From: Plantactinospora sp039889035
GTDB taxonomy: Bacteria > Actinomycetota > Actinomycetes > Mycobacteriales > Micromonosporaceae
Assembly (NCBI GenBank): GCA_039889035.1
Contig: JBDQQY010000005.1
Location: forward strand, 310,001-374,000
DNA length: 64,000 bases
Direction: 5' to 3'
Under the pieces are notes generated by a model that worked only from the letters and a program-made list of their open reading frames with translations, ran no database searches and was not told where the DNA came from. Each line of letters opens with the position of its first letter. Positions within the stretch are counted from its first letter, which is position 1. Below are positions 32,669 to 40,605 of this stretch, one piece after another. The translations under genes and the position numbers were made by a program.

Positions 32669-34414
32669 ATGACCGGGTGGGGCTGGTGGGGCGGAGCGCA
32701 GCGGTACGGCACGGAGCTGGTCGGTGACCGCTACCGGCTGATCGAGGAACTTGGCGAAGGCGGCATGTCGGTGGTCTGGCGTGGCCACGACGAGGTGCTG
32801 GGCCGGCCGGTGGCGGTGAAGATGCTCGCCCCGAAGCTGGCCACCGACCGGGCGTTCCGGCACCGGCTCCGGACCGAGGCCCGGGCCGCCGCCCGGCTCT
32901 GCCATCCGCACATCACCGGCGTCTACGACTACGGCGAGTCGGTCCGGTACGGCCGGACCGTGCCGTACGTGGTGATGGAGCTGGTCGACGGCGAGCCGCT
33001 GGCGAGCTGCCTCGACCGCGAGGGACCGCTGCCCTGGTGGGACGGAGTGGTGCTCGGCGCCCAGGTCGCCGCCGCGCTGGCCACCGCGCACGCCCGGGGA
33101 GTGGTGCACCGCGACATAACTCCCGGCAACGTCATGCTCACCGCGATGGGTGCCAAGGTCGTCGACTTCGGGATCTCGGCGCTGGTCGGCGAGCGGGACG
33201 GTGACGGCGAGGGCGGGCTGTACGGCACGCCCGCGTACGTGGCCCCGGAGCGGCTCAACCAGGACGAGGTCTGTCCGGCCACCGACGTGTACGCCCTCGG
33301 CCTGCTGCTCTACCGGGCGCTGACCGGCCGGATGCCGTGGCGGGCGTCGACCCGTACCCAGACGCTGCGCGCGCACCTGTATGTCGAGCCGGCGCCGATG
33401 CCACCGGTACCCGGGCTGCCGGCCGAGGTGGAGGCGGTCATCACCCGCTGCCTGGCCAAGGCGCCGGGGGAGCGGCCGGAGAGCGCCGAGCTGGCCCGTA
33501 CCCTGGCCGGGGCCGCCGGGGTGGTGCTGCCGGTGGCGGCCGGTCCGACGCCCGCCGCGCCGCTCCGCCGGGCCGACCCGGCACCGCGGGAACACCGGCC
33601 GGCGGCCTTGGCGCACTCGGAGACCGCGATGCTGCCCCGGCCGGCGACCGACCCGCTGCCGCGGCCAGCCCGCCCCCGCTGGTCGTCGGTGCGGCTCGGC
33701 AACCGGGCCCGGGTCGCGGCGGTCGGGGTGGGCCTGCTCGCGGTGAGCGGCGCGGTCTGGGCGGGCGGCGCCGGCGGCTCGGCGCCGGTCGGCGGGGCCG
33801 GCACGGCGACGACCCTGGCGATGGGCGGCACCGTCCCGTGCCGGGTCGACTACGTGCTGCGCGCGGACACCGGCCGGTCGTTCCAGGCCGAGGTCACGGT
33901 CACCAACCTCGGCGCCTCGGCGGTGCGGGACTGGACGCTGCGCTTCGCGTTCCCCGGCGAGCAGGTGCTCACCCGGAACCCGTCACCGGAGTCCGACCAG
34001 CAGGGCCGGGAGGTGCTGCTCCGGCCCGCCGCCGGCCCCGAGGCGACCCTGCCGGCCGGCGGGGCCGTCCGGTTCGGGCTGGCCGGCAGCCACGCCGGCA
34101 GCAATCCGTTGCCCGTCGAGTTCCGGCTCGGCGAGACCGCCTGTGCGGTCCGGGTCTCCGGCGTGCCGGGCCAGACCGCCGGTGCCGCGGCCGGCGGCGC
34201 GGTCGGGGCGGTGCCACCACGGCCGCTGCCGGACCGGTCCGCGGGCCAGCCCGGCCCCGCCGCCGACTCGAAGGGCACCGGGTCGACGGGCGCCGAGCCG
34301 GAAGGCACCGGGTCGAAGGGCAAGGGCCCGGACAGGTCGTCGAAGGGCAAGGGACCGAAGCAGGCCCGCGACTCCGAGGAATCCGACTCCGATTCCGACG
34401 CCGACGAGGACTGA
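32669..34414 (+). CDS. Ser/Thr protein kinase with extracellular CBM2-like domain
   Basis: The 581-residue protein has a Hanks-type kinase domain (about 20-285): GEGGMSVVWRG glycine loop, VAVKML lysine, HRDITPGN catalytic loop (Asp149) and VVDFGIS. A juxtamembrane Pro-rich stretch and one helix (about 345-365) follow. The external part (about 388-490) resembles CBM2: CRVDYVLRADTGRSFQAEVT, VRDWTLRFAFPGEQ and a final C in GETACAVRVSG. The two cysteines would form the CBM2 disulfide. The tail is Ser/Gly/Lys/Asp-rich. The catalytic-loop lysine (HRDxK) is threonine. The ectodomain suggests sensing of a polysaccharide. It is monocistronic. Confidence 0.9.
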   Translation: MTGWGWWGGAQRYGTELVGDRYRLIEELGEGGMSVVWRGHDEVLGRPVAVKMLAPKLATDRAFRHRLRTEARAAARLCHPHITGVYDYGESVRYGRTVPYVVMELVDGEPLASCLDREGPLPWWDGVVLGAQVAAALATAHARGVVHRDITPGNVMLTAMGAKVVDFGISALVGERDGDGEGGLYGTPAYVAPERLNQDEVCPATDVYALGLLLYRALTGRMPWRASTRTQTLRAHLYVEPAPMPPVPGLPAEVEAVITRCLAKAPGERPESAELARTLAGAAGVVLPVAAGPTPAAPLRRADPAPREHRPAALAHSETAMLPRPATDPLPRPARPRWSSVRLGNRARVAAVGVGLLAVSGAVWAGGAGGSAPVGGAGTATTLAMGGTVPCRVDYVLRADTGRSFQAEVTVTNLGASAVRDWTLRFAFPGEQVLTRNPSPESDQQGREVLLRPAAGPEATLPAGGAVRFGLAGSHAGSNPLPVEFRLGETACAVRVSGVPGQTAGAAAGGAVGAVPPRPLPDRSAGQPGPAADSKGTGSTGAEPEGTGSKGKGPDRSSKGKGPKQARDSEESDSDSDADED

Positions 34415-34478
34415 CCGGCCTGGCTGCGCCGGCCATCCCTTGGCGGTTACTTGTGGGTTTCGGCCACATAGCACGTGC

Positions 34479-34488
34479 GTGACGTCAC
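34479..34488. promoter_or_regulatory. Palindrome upstream of the ABC transporter operon
   Basis: GTGACGTCAC is a perfect 10-bp palindrome 53 bp before the substrate-binding-protein start. Its place fits an operator for the transporter operon, but no cognate regulator lies nearby, so this is only a candidate. Confidence 0.3.
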
Positions 34489-34541
34489 CCCTACCGTGGG
34501 CCGACGATGCTTCTCCAACTTCACCCTCATGTGGAGCGATG

Positions 34542-35747
34542 ATGACGGTCCGGACGACGCGGCGGGTACTGGTCACCGCCGCCACGCTGCTGGTAGGGGC
34601 GATCGCCACGAGCGCCTGCGGCAGCCCGCAGGACACCGCGAACGGCGGCGGCGACAGCGCCGCACCGGTCAAGGTCGGTCTGGTCTACTCCCAGTCGGGG
34701 GCGTTGGCCAGCTACGGCAAGCAGTACATCGAAGGGTTCCGGGCCGGGCTGGCGTACGCCACCGACGGCACCAACAAGATCGGTGACCGTACGGTCGAGG
34801 TGACCGAGGTCGACGACGCGGGCGACCCCGCCAAGGCGGTCTCGGCGGCGAAGGACCTGATCGGCAAGGGTTACAAGATCCTCGCCGGCTCGACGGCCTC
34901 CGGCGTCGCCCTCCAGGTCGCGCCGATCGCCGCGCAGAACAAGGTGCTCTTCATCTCCGGGCCGGCCGCCACCGACGGCGCGACCGGGGTCAACAGGTAC
35001 ACCTTCCGCTCCGGCCGGCAGTCGTACCAGGACGTGTTGACCGCGAAGTCGTTCATCGGCGACGCGGCCGGCAAGAAGGTGGTGGTCTTCGCCCAGGACA
35101 GCGCGTTCGGCAAGAGCAACGAGACGGCGGTCAAGGCGGTCATCGGCGGTGCCGGTGCCACGGTGAGCAGTGTGCTCGCCCCGGCCAGCGCCACCGACTT
35201 CACCCCGTTCGCCAGCCAGTTGACGGCGGCCAAGCCGGACCTGCTCTTCGTGGCCTGGGCCGGAACCACCGCCCCGGCGATGTGGCAGACCCTGGACCAG
35301 CAGGGCGTACTCGGCTCCACCACCGTGGTCACCGGGCTGGACATCCGGGCCTCCTGGCCGACCTTCGGGGCGGCCGGCACCAAGATCTCCTTCCTGTCGC
35401 ACTTCTTCGACGGCGCCGCCGACAACCCGGCCGCGCAGGCGGCCAAGGCGGCCGTACCCGGCGGGGTGCTGGACCTGTTCCACCCGGACGGCTTCACCGC
35501 GGCCCAGATGATCGTGCGGTCGGTCCAGGAGGGCGGCGACGACGTCGACAAGATGGTCACCGCGCTGGAGGGCTGGAGCTTCGACGGGATCAAGGGCAGG
35601 ATGACGGTCCGTGCCGACGACCACGCGCTGCTCCAGCCGATGTTCCAGGCCAAACTGAGCGGCACCGGCGACGCGATGAAGGCGGAGTCGCAGAAGGTGC
35701 TCACCCCGGACGAGACGGCGCCGCCGGCCGTGGCGATGAAGGGCTGA
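34542..35747 (+). CDS. Branched-chain amino acid/amide ABC transporter substrate-binding lipoprotein
   Basis: The 401-residue protein has a lipoprotein signal (TRRVLVTAATLLVGAIATSAC, with the lipobox Cys near residue 27). A type I periplasmic-binding fold of the Leu/Ile/Val (HAAT) family follows: VKVGLVYSQSGALASYGKQY, EVDDAGDPAKAVSAAKDLI, and FAQDSAFGKSNETAVKAVI. It captures a small amino acid, amide or urea-like ligand outside the cell. ATG 34542 is chosen by GGAG spacing; ATG 34539 is adjacent. It is the first of five transporter genes; the ATPase starts 3 bp after its stop. Confidence 0.92.
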   Translation: MTVRTTRRVLVTAATLLVGAIATSACGSPQDTANGGGDSAAPVKVGLVYSQSGALASYGKQYIEGFRAGLAYATDGTNKIGDRTVEVTEVDDAGDPAKAVSAAKDLIGKGYKILAGSTASGVALQVAPIAAQNKVLFISGPAATDGATGVNRYTFRSGRQSYQDVLTAKSFIGDAAGKKVVVFAQDSAFGKSNETAVKAVIGGAGATVSSVLAPASATDFTPFASQLTAAKPDLLFVAWAGTTAPAMWQTLDQQGVLGSTTVVTGLDIRASWPTFGAAGTKISFLSHFFDGAADNPAAQAAKAAVPGGVLDLFHPDGFTAAQMIVRSVQEGGDDVDKMVTALEGWSFDGIKGRMTVRADDHALLQPMFQAKLSGTGDAMKAESQKVLTPDETAPPAVAMKG

Positions 35748-35750
35748 GGT

Positions 35751-36494
35751 GTGCTCGCCACCCGCGACCTGAGCTGGCGGATCGGCGAGGTCGCCATCGT
35801 CGACGGCGTCGACCTGGAGTTGGCGCCCGGGGAGTTCCTCGGGGTGATCGGCCCCAACGGCGCCGGCAAGACCTCGCTGTTCAACCTGGTCTCCGGCCTG
35901 CGCCGGCCCACCGCCGGCCAGGTGCTGCTGGACGGTACCGACATCAGCGCGCTGCCGCCGCACCGGCGGGCCCGGCTCGGGCTGGGCCGGACGTTCCAGG
36001 CGTCCTCGGTCTTCGGCTCGCTGAGCGTGCGGGAGAACGTCCGGCTGGCCGTGCAGGCGCACCGGGGTGGCTCGATGAAGCTGTGGCGGCGGGCGGCGGC
36101 CGACCGGGAGGTGGTCGCCGCCGCCGACGCGGCACTGGACCGGGTCGGCCTGGCACACCGGGCCGACGCGCTGGCCGGCACGCTGGCGCACGGGGAGAAG
36201 CGGAAACTGGAGATCGCGCTGCTGCTGGCCGGCGAGCCGAGGGTGATGCTGCTCGACGAGCCGATGGCCGGGGTGAGCGCCGAGGACGTACCCGAACTGG
36301 TCGGGGTGATCCGGTCGTTGACCGGCGACAGTGGCCGGGCCGTACTCATGGTGGAACACCACATGGACGTGATCCTCGGGCTCGCCGACCGGATCGCGGT
36401 GATGCACCACGGCGCCTTGCTCGCCTGCGACGTCCCGGCGACCGTGATGGCCAACCCGGTGGTGCAGGAGGCGTACCTAGGTGAGTCGTTATGA
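35751..36494 (+). CDS. livG: ABC transporter ATP-binding protein (LivG type)
   Basis: This 247-residue ATPase has Walker A GPNGAGKTS (about 38-46), a LivG-type middle (RARLGLGRTFQASSVFGSLS), the signature LAHGEKRKLEIALLLAGEP and Walker B VMLLDEPMAGVS. The signature LAHGEKRKLE differs from the LSGGQ norm, as is usual in this subfamily. It energises the two permeases together with LivF. The GTG start is 3 bp after the lipoprotein gene. Its TGA overlaps the ATG of a 27-codon micro-ORF that leads to livF. Confidence 0.92.
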   Translation: MLATRDLSWRIGEVAIVDGVDLELAPGEFLGVIGPNGAGKTSLFNLVSGLRRPTAGQVLLDGTDISALPPHRRARLGLGRTFQASSVFGSLSVRENVRLAVQAHRGGSMKLWRRAAADREVVAAADAALDRVGLAHRADALAGTLAHGEKRKLEIALLLAGEPRVMLLDEPMAGVSAEDVPELVGVIRSLTGDSGRAVLMVEHHMDVILGLADRIAVMHHGALLACDVPATVMANPVVQEAYLGESL

Positions 36495-36568
36495 GCGAGC
36501 GTAGCGAGCGAATCAGCCAGCTCAGTGTCGATGTACCTCGTGACGGCACGCAGCGGAGCGGAGTGCCG
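36488..36568. repeat. Dispersed palindromic sequence between livG and livF
   Basis: The stretch contains GAGCGAGCGTAGCGAGCG (about 36492-36510), a short self-complementary sequence common in Micromonosporaceae genomes. It also holds a hairpin CGGCAC (36544-36549) with GTGCCG (36563-36568), directly before the livF GTG. A similar GAGCGGAGCGGGG stretch occurs at 38273 before livM. It looks like an inserted repeat. Confidence 0.5.
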
Positions 36569-36574
36569 GCGTGA
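36491..36574 (+). CDS. 27-codon micro-ORF bridging livG and livF
   Basis: ATG 36491 overlaps the livG stop (ATGA) and the micro-ORF's TGA (36572-36574) overlaps the livF start (GTGA). The predicted peptide starts MSERSERISQLSVDVPRDG and is 27 residues long. It is encoded by a dispersed-repeat-like sequence and probably has no function as a peptide. Its value would be to keep ribosomes moving from livG to livF. Translation is inferred from the two exact overlaps. Confidence 0.45.
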   Translation: MSERSERISQLSVDVPRDGTQRSGVPA

Positions 36575-37335
36575 GTGAGAACCCGATCCTCGCGGTCGCC
36601 GACCTGTCGGTACGGATCGCCGGGCTGCACATCCTGCAGGGCGTCTCGTTCACCGTGGCCCCGAGCGGGGTGACCGTGCTGCTCGGTCGCAACGGGGTCG
36701 GCAAGACCACCACGCTGCGGGCGATCCTCGGGCTGACCCCGCGCGGCGGCGAGGTACGCGGCACCGTGCGGATGGGTGACCGGTCCCTGACCGGCGAGCC
36801 GACCCACCGGCTGGTCCGGGACGGCCTCGGCTACGTACCCGAGGACCGCTGTGTCTTCGCCGGCCTCACCGTCACCGAGAACCTGCGGCTCGCCGAGCGG
36901 CGCGGCGGCGCTCCGGCGTACGACCGGGTCTTCGAGCTGTTTCCGGAGCTGAAGCGGCGCGGCCGGCAACGGGCCGGCTCGCTCTCCGGCGGCCAGCAGC
37001 AGATGCTGGCGATCGGCCGGGTGCTGCTCAACGACAACCGGCTGCTGCTGGTCGACGAGCCGACCAAGGGGCTGGCGCCGAAGGTGGTCACCGAGGTGGC
37101 CGAGGTGCTGGAGCGGGTCGCGGTCGCCGTGCCGGTGCTGCTGGTCGAACAGAACCTCGCGGTGGTACGCCGGCTGGCCAGCGACGCGGTGGTGCTCGCC
37201 GCCGGTCGGGTCGCCTGGTCCGGTGCCGCCGACGAACTGCTGCGGGAGGCGGAGTTGACCAGATCCCTGCTCGGGGTCGGCGTGGCCGGCGAGCACCCGG
37301 CGGTCGAGACCACCCGGGAGGTGCCGGCCGGATGA
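36571..37335 (+). CDS. livF: ABC transporter ATP-binding protein (LivF type)
   Basis: The 254-residue ATPase has Walker A GRNGVGKTT (about 37-45), the LivF-type DGLGYVPEDRCVFAGLTVTE, the signature SLSGGQQQMLAIGRVLL and Walker B LLLVDEPTKGLAPK. It pairs with LivG to drive the transporter. The GTG start overlaps the stop of the micro-ORF, and its TGA overlaps the livH start (ATGA), so translation through the junction is probably coupled. Confidence 0.93.
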   Translation: MSENPILAVADLSVRIAGLHILQGVSFTVAPSGVTVLLGRNGVGKTTTLRAILGLTPRGGEVRGTVRMGDRSLTGEPTHRLVRDGLGYVPEDRCVFAGLTVTENLRLAERRGGAPAYDRVFELFPELKRRGRQRAGSLSGGQQQMLAIGRVLLNDNRLLLVDEPTKGLAPKVVTEVAEVLERVAVAVPVLLVEQNLAVVRRLASDAVVLAAGRVAWSGAADELLREAELTRSLLGVGVAGEHPAVETTREVPAG

Positions 37336-38222
37336 GTACGATCGTGCTGCTGACGCTGACCGGGCTGGGCCTGGCCGCGCTCTACTTCCTGGTCGCCTCC
37401 GGGCTCTCCCTGGTTTTCGGGCTGGCCGACGTGCTCAACTTCGCGCACGGGCTGTTCCTCTCCGTCGGGGCGTACGCCACCTGGTGGGCGGCCGGGAACC
37501 TGCCCGGTGCCGGCCCGTCCGGGTTCGGTTTCGTGCTCGCGGTCGCGTTCGGTGTCGTCGCCGGTGCCGTGGTCGGGATGGCCGTCGAACTGGTGATGAT
37601 CCGTCCGCTCTACTCCCGCACCATCGAACAGGTGCTGGTCACGGTCGGGCTCTCGCTGGCCGGGGTGGCGCTGCTCCAGGCCACCTGGGGTGCGGACCCG
37701 CGCCCGTTCCCGCGCCCGGACTGGACCCAGCGAGTCACCTCGATCCTCGGTGCCAAGGTGCCGAACTCCGGCATCCTGCTGATTCTCGCCGCCGCGCTGG
37801 TACTGGCCGCGCTGCTCGGTTTCCTCCGCTACACCCGGTACGGGCTGGTGATCCGGGCCGGGGTGGAGAACCGGGAGATGGTCACCGCGCTCGGCATCGA
37901 CGTACGGAAGGCGTTCACCCTGGTCTTCGCGATCGGCGGAGCCGCCGCGGCGCTGGCCGGGGCGCTCGGCGGGGTCTACTTCGGCTCGGTCTCGCCGAGC
38001 CAGGGCGGTTCACTACTGATCTTCGCCTTCATCGTGGTGGTGATCGGCGGGATGGGTTCGGTCGTCGGGTCCGCGTACGCCGCCGTCGCGGTGGGCCTGC
38101 TCCAGCAGTTCGTCAACTACTACGGCGTCTCCGGGGCCGGAGATATCTGCGTGGTCGCGCTGCTGGCGATCGTGCTGCTGCTCCGCCCGCAGGGCATCGC
38201 CGGAAGGGCGGCGAGCACGTGA
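37332..38222 (+). CDS. livH: Branched-chain amino acid/amide ABC permease (LivH type)
   Basis: This 296-residue permease has about eight membrane helices, starting VLLTLTGLGLAALYFLVASG. Family hallmarks are GLADVLNFAHGLFLSVGAYA near residue 32 and GVENREMVTALGIDVRKAF near 177, which contains the cytoplasmic coupling region. It forms half of the membrane channel with the following permease. The start overlaps livF by 4 bp, and the stop TGA overlaps a GTG (38219) that is in frame with the next permease. Confidence 0.93.
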   Translation: MSTIVLLTLTGLGLAALYFLVASGLSLVFGLADVLNFAHGLFLSVGAYATWWAAGNLPGAGPSGFGFVLAVAFGVVAGAVVGMAVELVMIRPLYSRTIEQVLVTVGLSLAGVALLQATWGADPRPFPRPDWTQRVTSILGAKVPNSGILLILAAALVLAALLGFLRYTRYGLVIRAGVENREMVTALGIDVRKAFTLVFAIGGAAAALAGALGGVYFGSVSPSQGGSLLIFAFIVVVIGGMGSVVGSAYAAVAVGLLQQFVNYYGVSGAGDICVVALLAIVLLLRPQGIAGRAAST

Positions 38223-38272
38223 CCCGGGAGGACGGCGAGCACGTGACCCGGGAGGACGGCGAGCACGTGACC
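38210..38272. repeat. 24-bp tandem repeat at the livH/livM junction
   Basis: Two full copies of GGCGAGCACGTGACCCGGGA plus GGAC (38210-38233, 38234-38257) and a 15-bp partial third copy start inside the last codons of livH. Read in the livM frame it encodes repeated GEHVTRED. Each copy carries a GTG that could start livM. Confidence 0.9.
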
Positions 38273-38344
38273 GAGCGGAGCGGGGGAACGGGCCGGCCCG
38301 CTTCGGCGGGTTCCGGCGTCGACGGGCGGAGCGAGGAGGCCGGC

Positions 38345-39475
38345 GTGACGACCGGGTTGAAGACAGCGGTGGCGGCCAACCCGCCCGCCGCACCGCCGAC
38401 CGCCGGTCCCGCGCCGGCACCCCGCCGGGACTGGCGGTCGGCCCTGCGAGCCTGGTCACCGCTGCTGGTGTTGCTGGTCTTCGCGGTGCTGCCGTACTCG
38501 ACGGTCTCGGTACCGGGGATCTTCGACGGGCCGCTCAACGGGCCGGGAACGCTGCAACTGCTCGCCATCTGTCTGGTCTTCGGTGGGCTGGCCGCCGGCT
38601 ACGACCTGCTCTTCGGCCGCACCGGCATGCTCTCCTTCGGGCACGCGCTCTATTTCGCGGCCGGCGTCTACGGCACCGACATCCTGGTCACCAAGGCCGG
38701 GCTGCCACTCTGGCAGGCGGCGCTGCTGACCCTGGTCGGTGGCACCACCCTGGCCGGGCTGCTCGGGGCAATCGCGCTGCGTACCGCCGGAATCGCGTTC
38801 GCCATGGTGACGCTGGCGTTCGCACAGGTCGGCGCGATCCTGGTGGCCCGGGACTTCGGCGGGCTCACCGGCGGCGAGGAGGGACTGTCGCTGGACGTGT
38901 CGGGACTGCCGGCGATGCTGGTCGGGGTGGGCAACACCGTCAACCTGTACTGGCTGGCGCTGGCCTACCTGGCCCTGGTCGTCTTCGTGGTGCACCGGGT
39001 GGCCGGCTCGCCCACCGGTCGGGTACTCGCCGGGCTGCGCGACGACGAGCGGCGGATCGGGGTGCTCGGGCTCGACCCGTACCGGTTCAAGCTGCTCGCG
39101 TTCACCCTGGCCGGCGGGCTCGCCACCGCCGGTGGGGCGATCTACTGCCTGCTGGTCGGCGGCGCCTCGCCGCACGTGACCTCCTCCGAGCTGACCCTCT
39201 CGCTGCTGGTCATGGTGGTGCTGGGCGGGCCGGGCACCCGCTGGGGTCCGGTGCTCGGCGGCATGCTCTACATGTACCTGGACCACCGGCTGACCGCGTT
39301 CGGCACCTCGTCGGCGGTGGACTCGCTGCCCGGCGTGCTGAGCGCGCCGCTGTCCCAGCCGCTCTTCGTGCTCGGCACGGTCTTCATCCTGGCGGTCTAC
39401 TTCTTCCCCGGCGGCCTGGCCAGCCTCTCCACCCGCCTAGCCCCTCTCCGCGCCCTCCGCAAACCCTCTCCGTGA
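38345..39475 (+). CDS. livM: Branched-chain amino acid/amide ABC permease (LivM type)
   Basis: The protein is a 376-residue permease with about ten helices. Hallmarks are YDLLFGRTGMLSFGHALYFA, the late loop GRVLAGLRDDERRIGVLGLD and LVMVVLGGPGTRWGPVLGG. It completes the channel with LivH. GTG 38345 is chosen because GAGGAGG is five bases upstream. An in-frame GTG at 38219 overlaps the livH stop and would add 42 residues, including the EHVTREDG repeats, so the true start needs experiment. The TGA is also the first base triplet of the 50-nt palindrome. Confidence 0.9.
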   Translation: MTTGLKTAVAANPPAAPPTAGPAPAPRRDWRSALRAWSPLLVLLVFAVLPYSTVSVPGIFDGPLNGPGTLQLLAICLVFGGLAAGYDLLFGRTGMLSFGHALYFAAGVYGTDILVTKAGLPLWQAALLTLVGGTTLAGLLGAIALRTAGIAFAMVTLAFAQVGAILVARDFGGLTGGEEGLSLDVSGLPAMLVGVGNTVNLYWLALAYLALVVFVVHRVAGSPTGRVLAGLRDDERRIGVLGLDPYRFKLLAFTLAGGLATAGGAIYCLLVGGASPHVTSSELTLSLLVMVVLGGPGTRWGPVLGGMLYMYLDHRLTAFGTSSAVDSLPGVLSAPLSQPLFVLGTVFILAVYFFPGGLASLSTRLAPLRALRKPSP

Positions 39476-39522
39476 TCACGTAGCGTCCGGCTCGCTCTGG
39501 CCGGCCAGGCGCTACGTGATCA
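39473..39522. repeat. 50-nt palindrome between convergent genes, left copy
   Basis: A perfect 13-bp stem, TGATCACGTAGCG (39473-39485) with its complement (39510-39522), closes a 24-base loop that starts TCCGGCTCGCT. The first three bases are the livM stop codon and the last three (read on the minus strand) are the stop codon of the DUF559 gene. It is homologous to 40548-40597. It could act as a bidirectional terminator. Confidence 0.85.
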
Positions 39523-40464
39523 TGAGTCGGCGAGTGGGCAGGTGGGGGAACAGGGGTGGGGGAGGGCGGGCCAGCCGTTGCGGCGGAGGACGTCGGCGAC
39601 CTGACGGGCGACGGCGCACGGGGCGTCGGTGGTGTCCGTCCAGCCGTACCGGAGGGTGGTCTCACCGGCGACCGCCGCCGCGTTGTCCCGGCGCGCATCC
39701 CGCCATCGCCGGTCGACCGGATGTGCGGCCCGGCCATCCAACTCCACCCGGAGCCGGTAGCGGGCGTAATGGACGTCGTCGTACCACCGTCCGCCGGCTC
39801 GGGTCCGGACGGCCTGGCGGACGCCGGCCGGCAGCCGGTGGGCCCGTTCGACGTCCCGCACATAGCGCAGCTCCAGCAGTGAGTGGCAGCCGTCCGCGAT
39901 GTCGGCGAGTGCGGCCCGCAACTCCGCCCGCCAGCGCAGTTTCGCCCGCCGGCGCATCGCCTCGACGATCAGGTGCGGCCGGCTCAGCCGTCGGCCGATG
40001 GCCCGGGCCACCCAGCCCAGCGCCTCGTCCAGGGTGCCAGCCTGCTGGGTCAGGTCCAGCACCGTCTCCTCCACCCGGGTCTGCGGCGGCGACCGGGTGG
40101 GATGACGGGCCGCCTCCGGCGCGGTCCTCAGGTGTACGACCATCCCCGGGACCCGCCGAATCCGCCGCTGACCGGGAACGGTGAGGTGGACGGTGCCGAG
40201 GCGCCGGTCGGTCAGGCCCTGCAACTCGGCTGCGGTGTGGTGGCTCAGCATCGCGCCTCGACCGGCACGCAGGAGCGCGGCCCACAGCACCGCCTCCCGA
40301 GGTGGTGCCCCGGAGAAGGTGGCGAAGACCCGCCCGGCCATCGGGCGCCAGCGACCGGTACACACCCGGTGCTCGACCTGCGCCTTCGTCAGCCCGCAGT
40401 CGTACGCCTGCTGCCGGCTCACCACCCCGTGTTGCCGCCGCACCAACTCCTCGAACACGCCCAT
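39520..40464 (-). CDS. AbiEi-like/DUF559 domain protein
   Basis: The 314-residue protein starts with a winged-helix segment of the AbiEi_4 type (ELVRRQHGVVSRQQAYDCGL, TKAQVEHRVCTGRWRPM). It ends with a DUF559 domain of the VSR-like nuclease fold. The core LRVELDGRAAHPVDRRWRDA, RDNAAAVAG and TLRYGWT gives the ExDG-type active site. Genes of this kind are abundant in actinomycetes. Links to abortive-infection antitoxins or DNA repair are suspected, but the role is unknown. ATG 40464 starts the conserved part; the longer frame adds 36 low-complexity residues. Homologous 50-nt palindromes lie at both ends. Confidence 0.85.
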   Translation of the reverse strand: MGVFEELVRRQHGVVSRQQAYDCGLTKAQVEHRVCTGRWRPMAGRVFATFSGAPPREAVLWAALLRAGRGAMLSHHTAAELQGLTDRRLGTVHLTVPGQRRIRRVPGMVVHLRTAPEAARHPTRSPPQTRVEETVLDLTQQAGTLDEALGWVARAIGRRLSRPHLIVEAMRRRAKLRWRAELRAALADIADGCHSLLELRYVRDVERAHRLPAGVRQAVRTRAGGRWYDDVHYARYRLRVELDGRAAHPVDRRWRDARRDNAAAVAGETTLRYGWTDTTDAPCAVARQVADVLRRNGWPALPHPCSPTCPLADS

Positions 40465-40505
40465 CAACCTGCCGACCGACCCGACTCCCCGCCACCCCAC
40501 CCACC

Positions 40506-40542
40506 CCACCTGTGGACAACCTCCAGCGCCGTCCACAGGTGG
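40506..40542. repeat. 12-bp hairpin with DnaA-box-like arms
   Basis: CCACCTGTGGAC (40506-40517) pairs perfectly with GTCCACAGGTGG (40531-40542) across a 13-base loop. The left arm plus loop contains the complement of TTGTCCACA (40511-40519), the actinomycete DnaA-box consensus; the right arm has one mismatch to it. It lies 42 bp upstream of the DUF559 start. It could be a regulatory hairpin, and replication-protein binding is only a possibility. Confidence 0.55.
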
Positions 40543-40547
40543 TTTCG

Positions 40548-40597
40548 TGATCAGGTAGCGTCCGGCTCGCACTGACCGGCCGAACGCTACCTGATCA
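40548..40597. repeat. 50-nt palindrome, right copy
   Basis: A perfect 14-bp stem, TGATCAGGTAGCGT (40548-40561) with 40584-40597, surrounds a 22-base loop. It differs from the copy at 39473 at seven positions, two of which (positions 7 and 44 of the element) are compensatory and keep the stem paired. It lies 8 bp after the stop of the minus-strand MFS gene. Confidence 0.85.
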
Positions 40598-40605
40598 TGA
40601 GGTTC

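Noticed and set aside
34451..34475. TTGTGG plus TAGCAC as a sigma-70-type promoter for the transporter operon
   Set aside because: The spacer is only 12 bp, too short for a standard promoter.
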